Origin: Auricularia sp. M13
Lineage: Eukaryota > Basidiomycota > Agaricomycetes > Auriculariales > Auriculariaceae
Reading direction: 5' to 3'
Length of the DNA: 64,000 nt
NCBI GenBank assembly: GCA_037042915.1
Contig: CM073193.1
Span: 3,472,001 to 3,536,000, forward strand
A program made the position numbers and the translations under genes. Positions 39,301 through 49,142 of the stretch are shown one piece after another (positions within the stretch are counted from its first letter, which is position 1; every line of letters begins with the position of its first letter). The notes beneath the pieces are model-generated. The model ran no database searches. It was not told where the DNA came from and saw only the letters and a program-made list of their open reading frames with translations.

Positions 39301-39719
39301 GAGACGCAGACTGGAAGAGGCTTCCGCTCCACGACCCTGACGAGCTGTCGGCGTCTTCGGGCGCAGGCTGGGGGCGTGGGTGCGTACCATTTCTCGACGG
39401 CGTAGATCTGGTAGCCGTCCATCTCCGTCTGGCTCTGGACGACGTCGAACCGGCCCAGGTCGAGGACCCATTGCGCGGGCGCGCTGCTGGGCTGCGTCTC
39501 GGGCTGCAGTGTCTGTGCCCTGGCGCCCTTGATGAGCCTCGCCTGGGCGGACGGCTTCTGCTTGTGCATGGTCGCGTTGTGGACGCGCGAGTGCCGCGTC
39601 GCGGGCACCAGCAGCCTGCGCGGCACATTGGGGTTCTGGAACGGGCGCGGCGCGTGCTGCTCTGGCCGCTGCGGCGCCAGCGACGGCGAGCTCGGGGCAG
39701 AGGTCGCGGGCGAGTACAT
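36342..39719 (-). CDS. STB6-like protein (Sin3-binding family)
   Basis: Fungal protein resembling yeast Stb2/Stb6, found as Sin3-interacting proteins. The conserved N-terminal domain reads LGRFDVVQSQTEMDGYQIYA with VEKW, RVVERKPLPVCVSVFTGKPE, ITVTVLAPRAELSEQEATAE, GIIMVTSLATFRSDLNIVLV, PDGNFMNVRERLYVNINLLR and MGCSGRTVLNLSSP. A middle region (DLIHIVQSGLAIFGFYLHDK, DGLLCDRTMASIQSWNTDIA) follows, then low-complexity Ser/Asp-rich sequence and the conserved C-terminal block YRVNTHDPRVVQENVINKRT, ELWNARLERMKYRERPDGFS, IIRDLQGRM. It ends EQYLSAAES at 36342. The start at 39719 is the first in-frame ATG; no upstream in-frame ATG is present, but a 5' exon cannot be excluded. Family identity is from remembered motif order and should be confirmed. 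Confidence 0.7.
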
Positions 39720-39871
39720 GCCACTGGCAGGCCACAGACTCCGAGTCCGGCTCCGAGGCCGATCCGTGCCCGCTTCCGTGGGGCGGGCTCGAGATGCATC
39801 ACCGATGTCAGCCCGACTGTCTATCGCTTATTTATACCGGCCTCAGCGCAGACCCTCTTCGACACTCTCCA
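39720..39871. promoter_or_regulatory. Divergent promoter, STB6-like / RING-LON
   Basis: 152 bp between ATGs. A TTATTTATA stretch at about 39828-39836, some 36 bp before the plus-strand ATG, is the only TATA-like sequence; it is too close to the ATG to be a confident TATA box. Confidence 0.4.
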
Positions 39872-41506
39872 ATGGAACTCCAGACAGCCATTCGCACCCT
39901 TCTCAGGTGCTCCCACTGCGCTGCTGACGTCGTCCGCCCCGTCACTCTCGCCTGCGGCCACTCTGTCTGCGCCGCCCACCCGACCTGCGACCAATGCGAC
40001 CCCATGCCCAACCATCTCATTCTTCCCTCCGGTGTCGCTTTCTACTCCTCCGATCTCACTCCGCCATCCCATCCGCCGCTCGGAGCTGACTGCACACTCG
40101 CCAGCATCCAGGCGCTCTGCTCCCAACGCCTGTGGCCGGCCGACTTCCACCAGAAACTCCTCTCAGAGCTCAGTTGCCACGTATGCCTGCATCTCATCGT
40201 CGACGCGGTCACCACGCCCTGCCAACACGTGCGAAATCCCCCCCTGCAGTCCATGTCGCTGTCTCCTCACAGCCCGCGTCCTTAGACATTCTGTGCCGAC
40301 TGTCTGGAAAGGTCCTCGGATCATAACCTTGGCTGTCCTCTGTGCAGAAAGCCCCTGCCCGTGTCTTCCTACCTGCTGGGGGCCTGGAAACATCGGCTCA
40401 TCAATGCCATCGGTATGCGCCATCCCGCGCCAGTTGCAGTGCTCTTTTGACTATTTCCAGTGGCGCTGTCCTTCCCGGAAATGCGCGTCCAACGCAAGGC
40501 GGCGATCGAAGCCTCAAAACACCACCATTACTGCCCTACACCAGTCTTTCAATGCAGCCTCTCGTTCCCCGGTCTCCCCACCTATTTGCACATATTCGAG
40601 CCCAAGTGCGTTGCCTCGCCGCCGCCGCCGCAGTCGATCTCCCCGTCTCACTCCTCTGCTAACCAGGTATCGACTGATGATTCGCCGTTGTATCACGGGT
40701 CGGGAACCTCGCTTTGGAATGATGATGCCTCCCCGCCCTCCTGGAGGCCCCCCATCGCCATCGCACACTGTTCCAGAAGATTTGTCAGCGGAATATGGCA
40801 CGACACTGGTGGTCAAATCGGTACAGATGTTCCCAGACGGGCGTAGCATGGTGGAGACTGTAGGCGCAGCTCGGTTTCGCCTCCTGGATAGCGCGGTGCA
40901 TGACGGCTACCATGTCGGGCGTGTCGAACAGTCCGTCAAATTCTCGCCTCCCCCGTCCCTCACCTCGGAACACGCTCGCTGACGCAGGAGGTTGCAGGAT
41001 CGACGATGTAGAGGACGGCAGCGGTGGCTTTTACCCGTCCGGCGATGCGGCGCTCGATCTTCAGCTGCTTAAGCTCGCGCCCGAGATCGCGTCAAAGTCT
41101 GCCTCTGACCTCATGCAGCTTTGCAAAACCTTCCTTAGCCAGCTGCGCCACTCGACTGCGCCCTGGGTGAGCCAGAAGCTTGACAGCGCGCACGGTCCCC
41201 CGCCGGACGATCCCTCGGCGTTCAGCTTTTGGATGGCTCAAGTGCGCGCCGGTCCCCGCCTCGTGCGCTGACCATCCTCGTGCTGACGCGCCCATCAGGT
41301 ACTGCCGATCCACGAGCGCGAAAAGGCGCGTTTACTCCCCCTGCGATCTGCCCGGGCCCGTCTGGCCCTCATCGCTGGCTGGATCGAGCAGCTCAGCAGG
41401 AACTCGGAGATGGCCACTGGTACGTCTCTGCTGCCATCTTGTCCATGTTGATAAAACGAGATTATGTACGGCACTCAACCGTTTCTCAGGCTGCATCATT
41501 GCGTGA
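39872..41506 (+). CDS. RING-finger and LON-substrate-binding-domain protein (LONRF type)
   Basis: Probable ubiquitin ligase whose LON domain recognises substrates. Two RING-like clusters are visible. The first has LLRCSHCAADVVRPVTLACG, HSVCAAHPTCDQC. The second is a full C3HC4 RING: LSCHVCLHLIVDAVTTPCQH, then FCADCLERSSDHNLGCPLCR. The LON N-terminal domain follows: FQCSLSFPGLPTYLHIFEPK, YRLMIRRCI, GTTLVVKSVQMFPDGRSMVE, TVGAARFRLLDSAVHDGYHV, and helices KSASDLMQLCKTFLSQLRHS and REKARLLPLRSARARLALIA. The end is either 41451 (read-through, SLLPSCPC) or 41506 if a short GT-AG intron joins MATG to CIIA; the latter is preferred because the donor and acceptor are good. Confidence 0.86.
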
Positions 41507-41870
41507 CAGTACGTTGTGCCAGGCATCGTCCCCATGTTTTATGCTTCACAAGTTTACGCGGATCATTGTAAATAGTATGCATTCAGCCACCGTCTTCTGT
41601 CCGGAATACAGTCCGCATGGCCATGATAACAACTTGCGAAGGAATTTAAGGGGTCCAAGGATGACTCAACGAGGCGGTTTCTACAATTTCCAGCTATCAT
41701 TTAGTTCTTCTCGGCGGCACCGCCAGCACTGATACATGAAGCAAACTTGGTAACAAGACTGTGGATCGGGGAAAGCAGGTGGCCGCGCGCGCGTTTCGGG
41801 CTGCGCTCGGCTTTCTTGGGAACGTCGGGTTTGATCTGCGGCGCTGTTTGGCGCGCATTGAGGTCGTCAT
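41507..41870. other. Convergent 3' region between RING-LON and G6PD
   Basis: About 364 bp holding the 3' ends of two converging genes. I see no conserved coding sequence, repeat or RNA gene. Open frames here on the minus strand are antisense or non-coding. Confidence 0.5.
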
Positions 41871-43867
41871 CTACAGGTTGGACAGATTCGTGACCGGCCA
41901 CGAGCTGTGAGGCGCTTACAGGTTAGAGTCCTCTGGGAAGAAAGAATGTAAGAGGATCCACATACTATCCGCTGTTGTCGACCCGCTTGAAGCCGTACTT
42001 AGAGATGAACGCATCAAGCTCCTTAGGACCCCGAGACCCGTACGGGTACGGTACAGGGCGAGGAGCAGGTCCATCGCGCCCTTCGATCCAGTGCAAGATC
42101 GGCGTGAAGATCTATATCGGGAAGAAGCGTGGATGACGTAAGTATCTGGCACGACCCAAAGGAAATAGGGGCTCGGTTGTCGGACCGGAAAAGGATCACG
42201 AACGCACCTTCCACGCCACGTCCAGCTCGTCGTCGCGGACAAAGTTGGAGTGGTCGCCCTTGAGTGCATCGAGAATGAGCGACTCGTATGCTTCCGGGAT
42301 CTTGGTGTCCGAGAACCGGCGCTTGTACGTCAAGTCCATCTCGATGGGAATTGTCCGCGTGTAGAGGCCAGGCGTCTTGCTGTTGAGCTTGAGGTAGACG
42401 GCCTCGTTGGGTTGGATGCGGATAACGAGCTCGTTCCGGGCGATATCCTTGAAGATGCCTTGCGTGACGTCCTTAAATTGAATCCGTATCTCAACCTTGC
42501 CCTCGTTCAAAGCTGCACCGGGACGTGACGGCGACCGGACCGTCAGATCAGGGGAGCGCGCGGGAAACCGTGAGAAGCGAACGCACCCTTTCCGGCCTTG
42601 AGAATAAACGGGACGCCCTCCCAGCGTGGGTTGTGAATCCACAAGGTCGTGGCCGCAAAAGTGGGGCAGACCGAGTTGGGCGGCACGGTGTCATCGTCAA
42701 GGTAGCCGGGTTTGCCGTTGGCAGCTACATATTGACCAAGCAGTGTGTCCGCACGCTCAATCGGCGGGATGGCGCGCAGCACCTTGACCTGCGGAGGGGC
42801 ATTGGTTAGGCGTTCGGCGTATTATGCAAGCGAGCCGGTCATCAAACCTTTTCATCGCGGACGTCCTCTGCAGAGAAGGAAACCGGGCGCTCCATGGTGA
42901 GAACACTAAGCACCTGCAACAAATCTGCATGACATCAGCCATTTGTTTGTCAGACTGTGTGAAGCGCGAGATGGGCGCAGGGATGACCAACGCACGGTTC
43001 TGGAGGATGTCACGGATGATGCCAAACTCGTCGAAGTAGCCACCGCGGCCCTCGGTGCCAATGGCCTCCTTGAAGGTGATCTGGACGTTGCTGATGGAGT
43101 TCTTGTCCCAGGACGAGGCGAGGGCGATGTTGGCAAAGCGCAAGACGAGCATGTTCTTGACCATCTCCTTGCCGAGATAGTGGTCGATGCGGTAGGTCTC
43201 GTCCTCGGTCCACTCCTTCTTCATGGCGCTGGCGAGCTCGCGGTAGGACTCGGTGTCCTTTCCGAAGGGCTTCTCGACGACAATGCGGTTGATGCCCTTG
43301 GCGTACGTGTTCTTCTTGAGGCCGCGGGCGACGGGGATGAAGACGGAGGGCGGGAGGGCGAGGTAGAATAGCCGGTTGGGCGCGCCGGAGAAGTTGGACT
43401 CGAAGCCGGCGATGTACTTGTCGAGCTTCTGGAACGCCTCGTCCTGGTCGTACGCGCCGTCGATGTACGAGTTGAACTTCTTGAACTCGTCCAGCTTCTG
43501 CACTGCGTCCTGGTCGTTCTGGTCGATCTTGATGTACGACGTGATGCGCTTGTGCGCCTCAGCCTCGTCCATCTTCGTGCGAGCGTAGCCGACGATGTGG
43601 ACGCCCTTGGGCAGGAAGCCCATCCGGTACAGGCCAAACAGCGCCGGGTATGTCTAGGTCACCGATAAGGGCGGCCGCGATGGGCGTCGATGCGGGCGCA
43701 CCTTTTTCTTCGCGAGGTCGCCGGACGCGCCGAGCACTGCAGCAGCATGAGCGGGCGCATATGACGCATCCGGCGGACGGCTGCGGCTGGCACGCACCAA
43801 TAATGGTGGTGTTCTCGCGCAGGGCCTGGGACGAGGCCTCCATAGACGGGATCGTGCCGCCGGTCAT
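41871..43867 (-). CDS. ZWF1: Glucose-6-phosphate 1-dehydrogenase
   Basis: First enzyme of the oxidative pentose phosphate pathway; makes NADPH. Start [20 protein letters not shown] (43867). NADP fingerprint [12 protein letters not shown] spans two introns, then [20 protein letters not shown]. Active-site region [20 protein letters not shown], with [19 protein letters not shown] before it. Later blocks: [116 protein letters not shown]-like [20 protein letters not shown] and [19 protein letters not shown]. The last exon joins SGY to [10 protein letters not shown], ending at 41871. Head to head with the THOC5 homologue. Confidence 0.95.
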
Positions 43868-44017
43868 GCTGGGCTGCTGGGCGTGGAGGGGTGGAGCAAG
43901 GAGTGAGATGCGGGGAGATGGACACTGGACAGGAGCGGCTGCTAGATATGATCTGTAAGCCCCCCCTGGACCGCCACGGCTCGGCGAACGCCTGACTGCC
44001 GGTAAGCAGCTCTCGCA
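43868..44017. promoter_or_regulatory. Divergent promoter, G6PD / THOC5-like
   Basis: 150 bp between ATGs. No TATA box. The tract CCCCCC near 43960 and GC-rich flanks are the only features seen. Confidence 0.45.
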
Positions 44018-44814
44018 ATGCAGCCACGCCCGAACCCGCCCGAGCTCGCCCAGCTCGTCGCCGTCGCCGACGCCAGCTTCCCAGCGACCGCCACGCGAAG
44101 CTCGCCGCGGGCCCGCTCATTGCGCGCCTCAAGGCCGCCAACCGCGCCGCCAACGAGGCCACCCGGATTGCTAAACAGCGCACGCAAGACGCGCGCCAGT
44201 CCATGGACAACACCCATCTCGGCCTCCAGAACCTGCTCTACGAAAAACGCCATCTCGAGAGCGAGATCGACAAGTGCCGCCAGTTCGAGTGCGTCGCCAT
44301 TCCTGAGACACCGGACACAAGACACGAGATATTTCTGAGCGCGCCCATACAGGTCCATATACGAAGATGTCCCCCTTCATCCGCTGGAAGAGTTCAAGCT
44401 GCTTGCGCCAGAAGACGCCTGCGCCCCGGACGTCCTGCAGGACGAGCACCAGCTCATGCTCAACCGGCTGAGCTTCGAGCTTGCAGAACGGCAACGGTAC
44501 GGGCTCGCTCGCGTTCTTATACTCCTCTGCCACGTAACTGACCGCGTTCGGTGCCTTTTCGCAGACTTGACGAGCGGAAGAAGGCACTGACGGCTCGACG
44601 AGACAGTCTGCTCAAAGACGTCAAGGATCAGCAGGCCGAACTCGACTCTGTGGCGCAGCAATTCGACACCGTCGCCAAAGTAAGTTTCTTATACATCAAA
44701 CGCATCTTATCTGGCTTAAACAATGGCTTCGTCCAGCTGGCCATCGAGCTCCAGAAGAAGATGCTGGCATTGACTCTAAAAACCGGAGACACCCCGGGTC
44801 CCTCCAGCCAATGA
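44018..44814 (+). CDS. Short THO complex subunit 5 homologue
   Basis: THOC5 belongs to the THO/TREX complex that couples transcription with mRNA export. The family segment is PLIARLKAANRAANEATRIA, SMDNTHLGLQNLLYEKRHLE, SEIDKCRQFE, then YEDVPLHPLEEFKLLAPEDA, LQDEHQLMLNRLSFELAERQ and DERKKALTARRDSLLKDVKD, with heptad-like coiled coil throughout. It ends at about 230 residues (44814), far shorter than animal THOC5 and matching only its N-terminal coiled-coil part; similar short forms are expected in fungi. Near 44070-44080 the frame moves: MQPRPNPPELAQLVAVADAS is in one frame and PSDRHAKLAAGPLIARLKAA in another, with no room for an intron. One missing base would reconcile them. Confidence 0.75.
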
Positions 44815-45125
44815 CCTTTATCGTTCTTGAGATGAGAAATGCATTCCGAGTCGGGCGTGAGTACTACATGTTTCCCTGATTACAAACCAAATGACACATT
44901 CACAAGGGATACGCAAAGGGGGTGGGGTCAGATATGGACAGTGGGTGGGCGGGGGAGAGAGCGCGACAATGAGACAGCAACAAATCGTACAATGGATGAG
45001 GCATCCGCGAGGCCTATATCTGCACCACAAATCAGCACAAGCAGCGGCACCATCGACACAAGAGCATACCAAAGCCAACACTGGATGCCGTATAATTAGA
45101 TGCGAGAGAGACTGAGCGACCGACT
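44815..45125. other. Convergent 3' region between THOC5-like and UBC8-like genes
   Basis: About 311 bp of non-coding sequence with a G-rich stretch (about 44930-44955). It probably contains both 3' UTRs. No repeat or RNA gene was recognised. Confidence 0.5.
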
Positions 45126-46067
45126 TCATGACTCCATGTCGACGCCGTCGGAATCGAAGCTGCCGGCATCGCTAATCTCCTCCATCTCCTCGTCGTCCGT
45201 CTCCTCTTTCTTCACGCCTGCCGCAGCATCCGCCGCCGCCTTGGTCGCGTATCGCTTGACGTAGTCTGCAGACCACCAACGCGTCAGGCAGACCACCACA
45301 TCTTGCAAGCACAAGACGCACCCTTGACCTTGGCCTCGTACTCCTGCGGGTGCCGCATGAGCAACGCCGCCGCCTCGCCGTTCAGAGGATCGTTGGGGTT
45401 GGGGTAGCGCAGTAGTTGCGGGAGGAAGACTTCGAATATGTTGATCATGTCTGCGGGTGTACTTAGCTGTGGGGAGCATCCTGTAATGCCATTGGCGTTG
45501 ACGCACCGAACATGGGCGACCAGGTCTGGTTGATGACGTCGAGGCACACGGATCCGCTCCTGTTTCGTGTCAAGCCGACAGTGTGAGTCGCGTGATCTCG
45601 CCGGCGGGCCACTGCGCCACGGGCAACGGGCAACGGACGCACAGCTCGTCGATGTTGGGATGGAATATCTTGTTGAGGAAGCCGATGCTGGGCGACTTGT
45701 ACGGGTACTGGTCCGGCAGCTCGACATGGATCTTCCACTCGCCGCCCGCAAAGGGCGCTGCGGCCACCGGTCAGCGGTCAGCAACGAGACAGCCAGGCAG
45801 CGGGGCCTCTCACTCTCGTCGGGCCCAAAGAACCGCACGTGGAACTCCTTGATGTTGTCCTCGACGAGCGAGACCTCAAAGTCCGACATGAGCCTGCGCC
45901 AGGGTCAGCGCCCCCGTGCTCATCGCCGGTGTGGCAGCGCCGGCCGGCCGCGGACACGCACAATCTCATGACGTCTGTCTCGATGCGACGCTTGGATGGG
46001 GAGCTGTGGAGACGCCAGCAGAGGTCAGCCGACGCGAAATGCAGCACAATGCCGAGAGTGTACTCAT
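45126..46067 (-). CDS. UBC8: UBC8/UBE2H-type ubiquitin-conjugating enzyme E2
   Basis: E2 that in yeast supports GID/CTLH-dependent degradation of gluconeogenic enzymes. Exon 1 MSTLSAF joins over a 45-nt intron (branch CTGAC) to [14 protein letters not shown], matching the [10 protein letters not shown] start of yeast Ubc8. Then [63 protein letters not shown] and the active-site cysteine in [18 protein letters not shown]. After that come [60 protein letters not shown]. The acidic C-terminal tail [20 protein letters not shown] is also typical of UBE2H. Ends at 45126. Confidence 0.92.
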
Positions 46068-46287
46068 CATGCTTGCAACAGGTCAAGAGGCGAAGGGGTT
46101 GCGACGGTTTTGCCCGACTGCGCGGAATCGTGCCCCCAAGGCGCCGTCACCCGGCTTCTTTCTTGCGCGGCATGGTGAATGCCCTCAGCTCAGATGCAGT
46201 AGACACAGGATGAGTTGTGGTACAGATATCGGGCCAAAATATTACAGCCAGACGCGCATAGATATACAACCCCCCAAAGGATACACA

Positions 46288-48863
46288 TCACTCCTCCATA
46301 TCCGCCAGAACCTCAAACATGCTCCTCCGCGCTGTGCTAGGGCTCTGCGTAGCCGAGCCGGAACGGGCTCGCGTGCCAGGTGCGACCGTCTGAGCCTGAA
46401 GCTGCAGTTTCTTTTCCCGCCGCGCGGACTTCTTGGCCTCGCCAGCAAACAAGTCCTCGAGGCCATCGACGGCGGCTGCCCAGCACGCGTTGAACTTCTC
46501 ACCCGCGGCATGCGCGCTGCCGCACTTGAGCGTGAGCAGCGCGTGCAACCGCCTTCCGGAGAACTTCGCCACCGCATCAGCCACGAGGTCGGAAAGAAAC
46601 AGCGTCTGGCCGAGATGCAACGTGGCCTCGAGTGCCGCTACGAGCTGCGCGACCAGCTGCACGTTCCGGGGCTCTGCTTGGATCGGTTGGTCGATCGCCT
46701 GGTCTGGCAAAGTCGTCGTGAGATACGACGCTATGAACGCCTGTGCTTCCTGCCGCTGCCATCGCTCCGATAGTTGTGGTCGAGCGCCCATGGTCCTTAT
46801 CACCCACCTCAGGACAATCGTGGGCACAAGGACATCAGGATCGAGCGCGCGCACACGCTCTGTGTTGCTCTGAAGCGCTGTCAGGAGCATGAGCAGTCGA
46901 ATGCGTTCCGGTCGGGCATGTACTGCGTCTGGCAAGTCGGGATCCAGAGATGGACGAAGATCCATAATGAGCTCGTCCAGCGGCGGCACTGGCACGTCTT
47001 GTGGTCCAACATGTCCACCCCTGCGGACATATTCCTTGACGGAAAGAGGGCCCACCGCGGTCGCTAGCGACGCGCTGGATGCAGTTAATTGCACAAACGA
47101 CGAAGCAATTGAATCTGTCTGGCATCAACACATCATACTCGCATGCAAGCCCACCACATACCCGATGTGGGCGACGGTTCGCCCTCGGACCCTGCTAGGC
47201 TATATTCCTCTTCCATGGCCGACGACATGCCCGAGACTGACGAGCTGCCCAGCCCTGGTAGTCGCCGCTCAGTGCGTGTCGCTCACTGGGAGTAGGCTTG
47301 GCGTCCGGGTCAAAAAGGCCAACGTCGTGGTTGAGCACCGCGTACATGAATTGACGAATAGGACGTCCGATGAATTTAGACGTGCTCTCAAGATCTGGGT
47401 TCTCAAGGAAGACTGTGGGCCACATAGTGCCCGAAAATATGATGTCCATGACTTCGGGCGCGAGTTTGCCCGACCTGAAGGCAGCGATATAGTGGCGAAG
47501 GGTAGCCTTCTGCTCTGCATTGCGTGACGATACGTTCAGTGCTTGTAGCAGCTCGCATTCGGACGGATGGTGCAACAAGCAGTCCGGTGTTGGCGAAAGC
47601 GGCCCAATATCCATGACACTGTACTGCAGAATAGCTTCAACAATGGCGATTGCAATCGACTCCTGTTCGACACTGTCCACTGGCCGTACCAGCAAGCCGG
47701 TTATCATAGAGTTAACCAAGTCCATGACCGTGGATGGATATTTCGTGCGGCGCGTGGATGCGCCTGGGACCACCAGCGGCTGGAGGATCTGAGCAGTGCG
47801 AGTGATGCGCTGCGAGAGCGTCAAGCTGCGGTCGAAGAACATCCGCTGGAAAGACGCAAAGTCGCACCCAACGAATGCAGCGAGCACGGGAAGCAACGGA
47901 ACAGGTATGCGAAGTTGCGCTGCCAGAGCATCAGGGGTGTACACAGTCAAGGTGAGCCCGTCGAAATTCGGGAGGGGGATAAGGCCGTGTCCTAGAAGCA
48001 GCGTGCTCTTGCGCCTGACGCGGCCCCGAGGAGACTTCATGGGCACAAAATCAGGATCCTCCACGATGGGATCGCTTGGCAGCGGTGGGTACGACCACGA
48101 CATATCGTCGAGCGGGATGTAGCCGCGGTACCCGTCGCCACCGGTCGTAGCACGACGAAGTCCGAGTCGTTGGCAATGACATAGGCATTCAATGCGCCAG
48201 CCAGTTCCACGGCGAACGGATCCGCCTCCGAATCGGCGAAATGGCACTCCACGCCAGCACGCAGCAGCGCGCGGACAGAAGCAGAATGCGCGAGGGGCGG
48301 GAGCATGCGCAGCGCAGGGTCAGACAGAAAGCGCGAAGACGCACGCCCAGCAGCTGAGGTACGAAAAAATATGAGACTGGGCTCGACTCTACCCTTGTTC
48401 GTGCGCTCAATGGTCGTGACAAACTTAGACGGTGGAGAAGGACCTGGATGGAAGGCTTGAACGTGGGCGGCAAAAAGAGAGTTTACGCTCCCGCGCACCG
48501 TCGAACACGAATATTGGGTGAAGGCCGACAGCGCGCCATGCATTGACTGTCTACGCACCCGTCAATACTGTCTCCAGTGCAAAGTATGATACGTACCTGA
48601 GCGATCACGTCCTCGAAGGCGTCCAATTCACCGCCATATATCCAGGGCAGGCCAGACTGATAATACAGCGAGTATATGAATCTGACATGTCAAGAACGTT
48701 AGCATATTTGCATGCATAAACAAGAGAGCGAGCAAACTCACGACCACGCATCGACAACGGCAGTAATGGACTGCTCTGAGCCGCTGCTCAGTGAGAGCTG
48801 CAGCGTTTTCGACACAGTCCGCCGATTCTCGCGGAGATACGTGGTAAGGCCATGCACCCCCAT
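46288..48863 (-). CDS. Asteroid/XPG-N-fold protein
   Basis: FEN1/XPG-superfamily protein of the Asteroid type. Start MGVHGLTTYLRENRRTVSKT (48863), the classical MGVxGL opening of the fold. Then AVVDAWSFIYSLYYQSGLPW, IYGGELDAFEDVIAQ, HPIFVFDGARE-like sequence before 48500, a core with NAYVIANDSDFVVL (acidic patch of the nuclease fold), GYIPLDDMSWSYPPLPSDPI, LAAFVGCDFASFQRMFFDRS and a long helical C-terminus ending SMFEVLADMEE at 46288. Members of this family often keep the fold while the set of catalytic acids is incomplete; I could not check all of them through the splice sites. Function in fungi is not established. About 780 residues. Confidence 0.83.
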
Positions 48864-49142
48864 CCAGCGACGCTGCGGTAGAGCAAGTTTTCGCTTGACA
48901 GAGAGCAGACGTGTGCGCGGCTACTCCATGGGCCAAACAGACGCTCTCGTGACGGCGGCGATGTCCGGTGAGCTACCCCAGATTACAGGCACTTCCCAAT
49001 CAAGGATACGTCTGCAGGAAAGGACAGGAATATGTCAACACACAGCTGTCGCATATATCGATATATGTGATACAAATTTCGTAGCAAGTTACACGATGTA
49101 ATAGTGTACACACAACCGAACAACTCGAAGAGAAACCAACCA

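Noticed and set aside
39237-40982. 581-codon plus-strand open frame
   Set aside because: It runs through antisense STB6-like coding sequence and then out of frame across the RING-LON gene; it has no recognisable motif.
43460-43640. Repetitive Arg/Ser/Thr-rich open frame on the minus strand
   Set aside because: It is an out-of-frame reading of the G6PD coding sequence with strong codon bias (many G/C third positions).
45916-46773. 285-codon plus-strand open frame
   Set aside because: It is antisense to the first exons of UBC8 and the end of the Asteroid gene, with no conserved motif.
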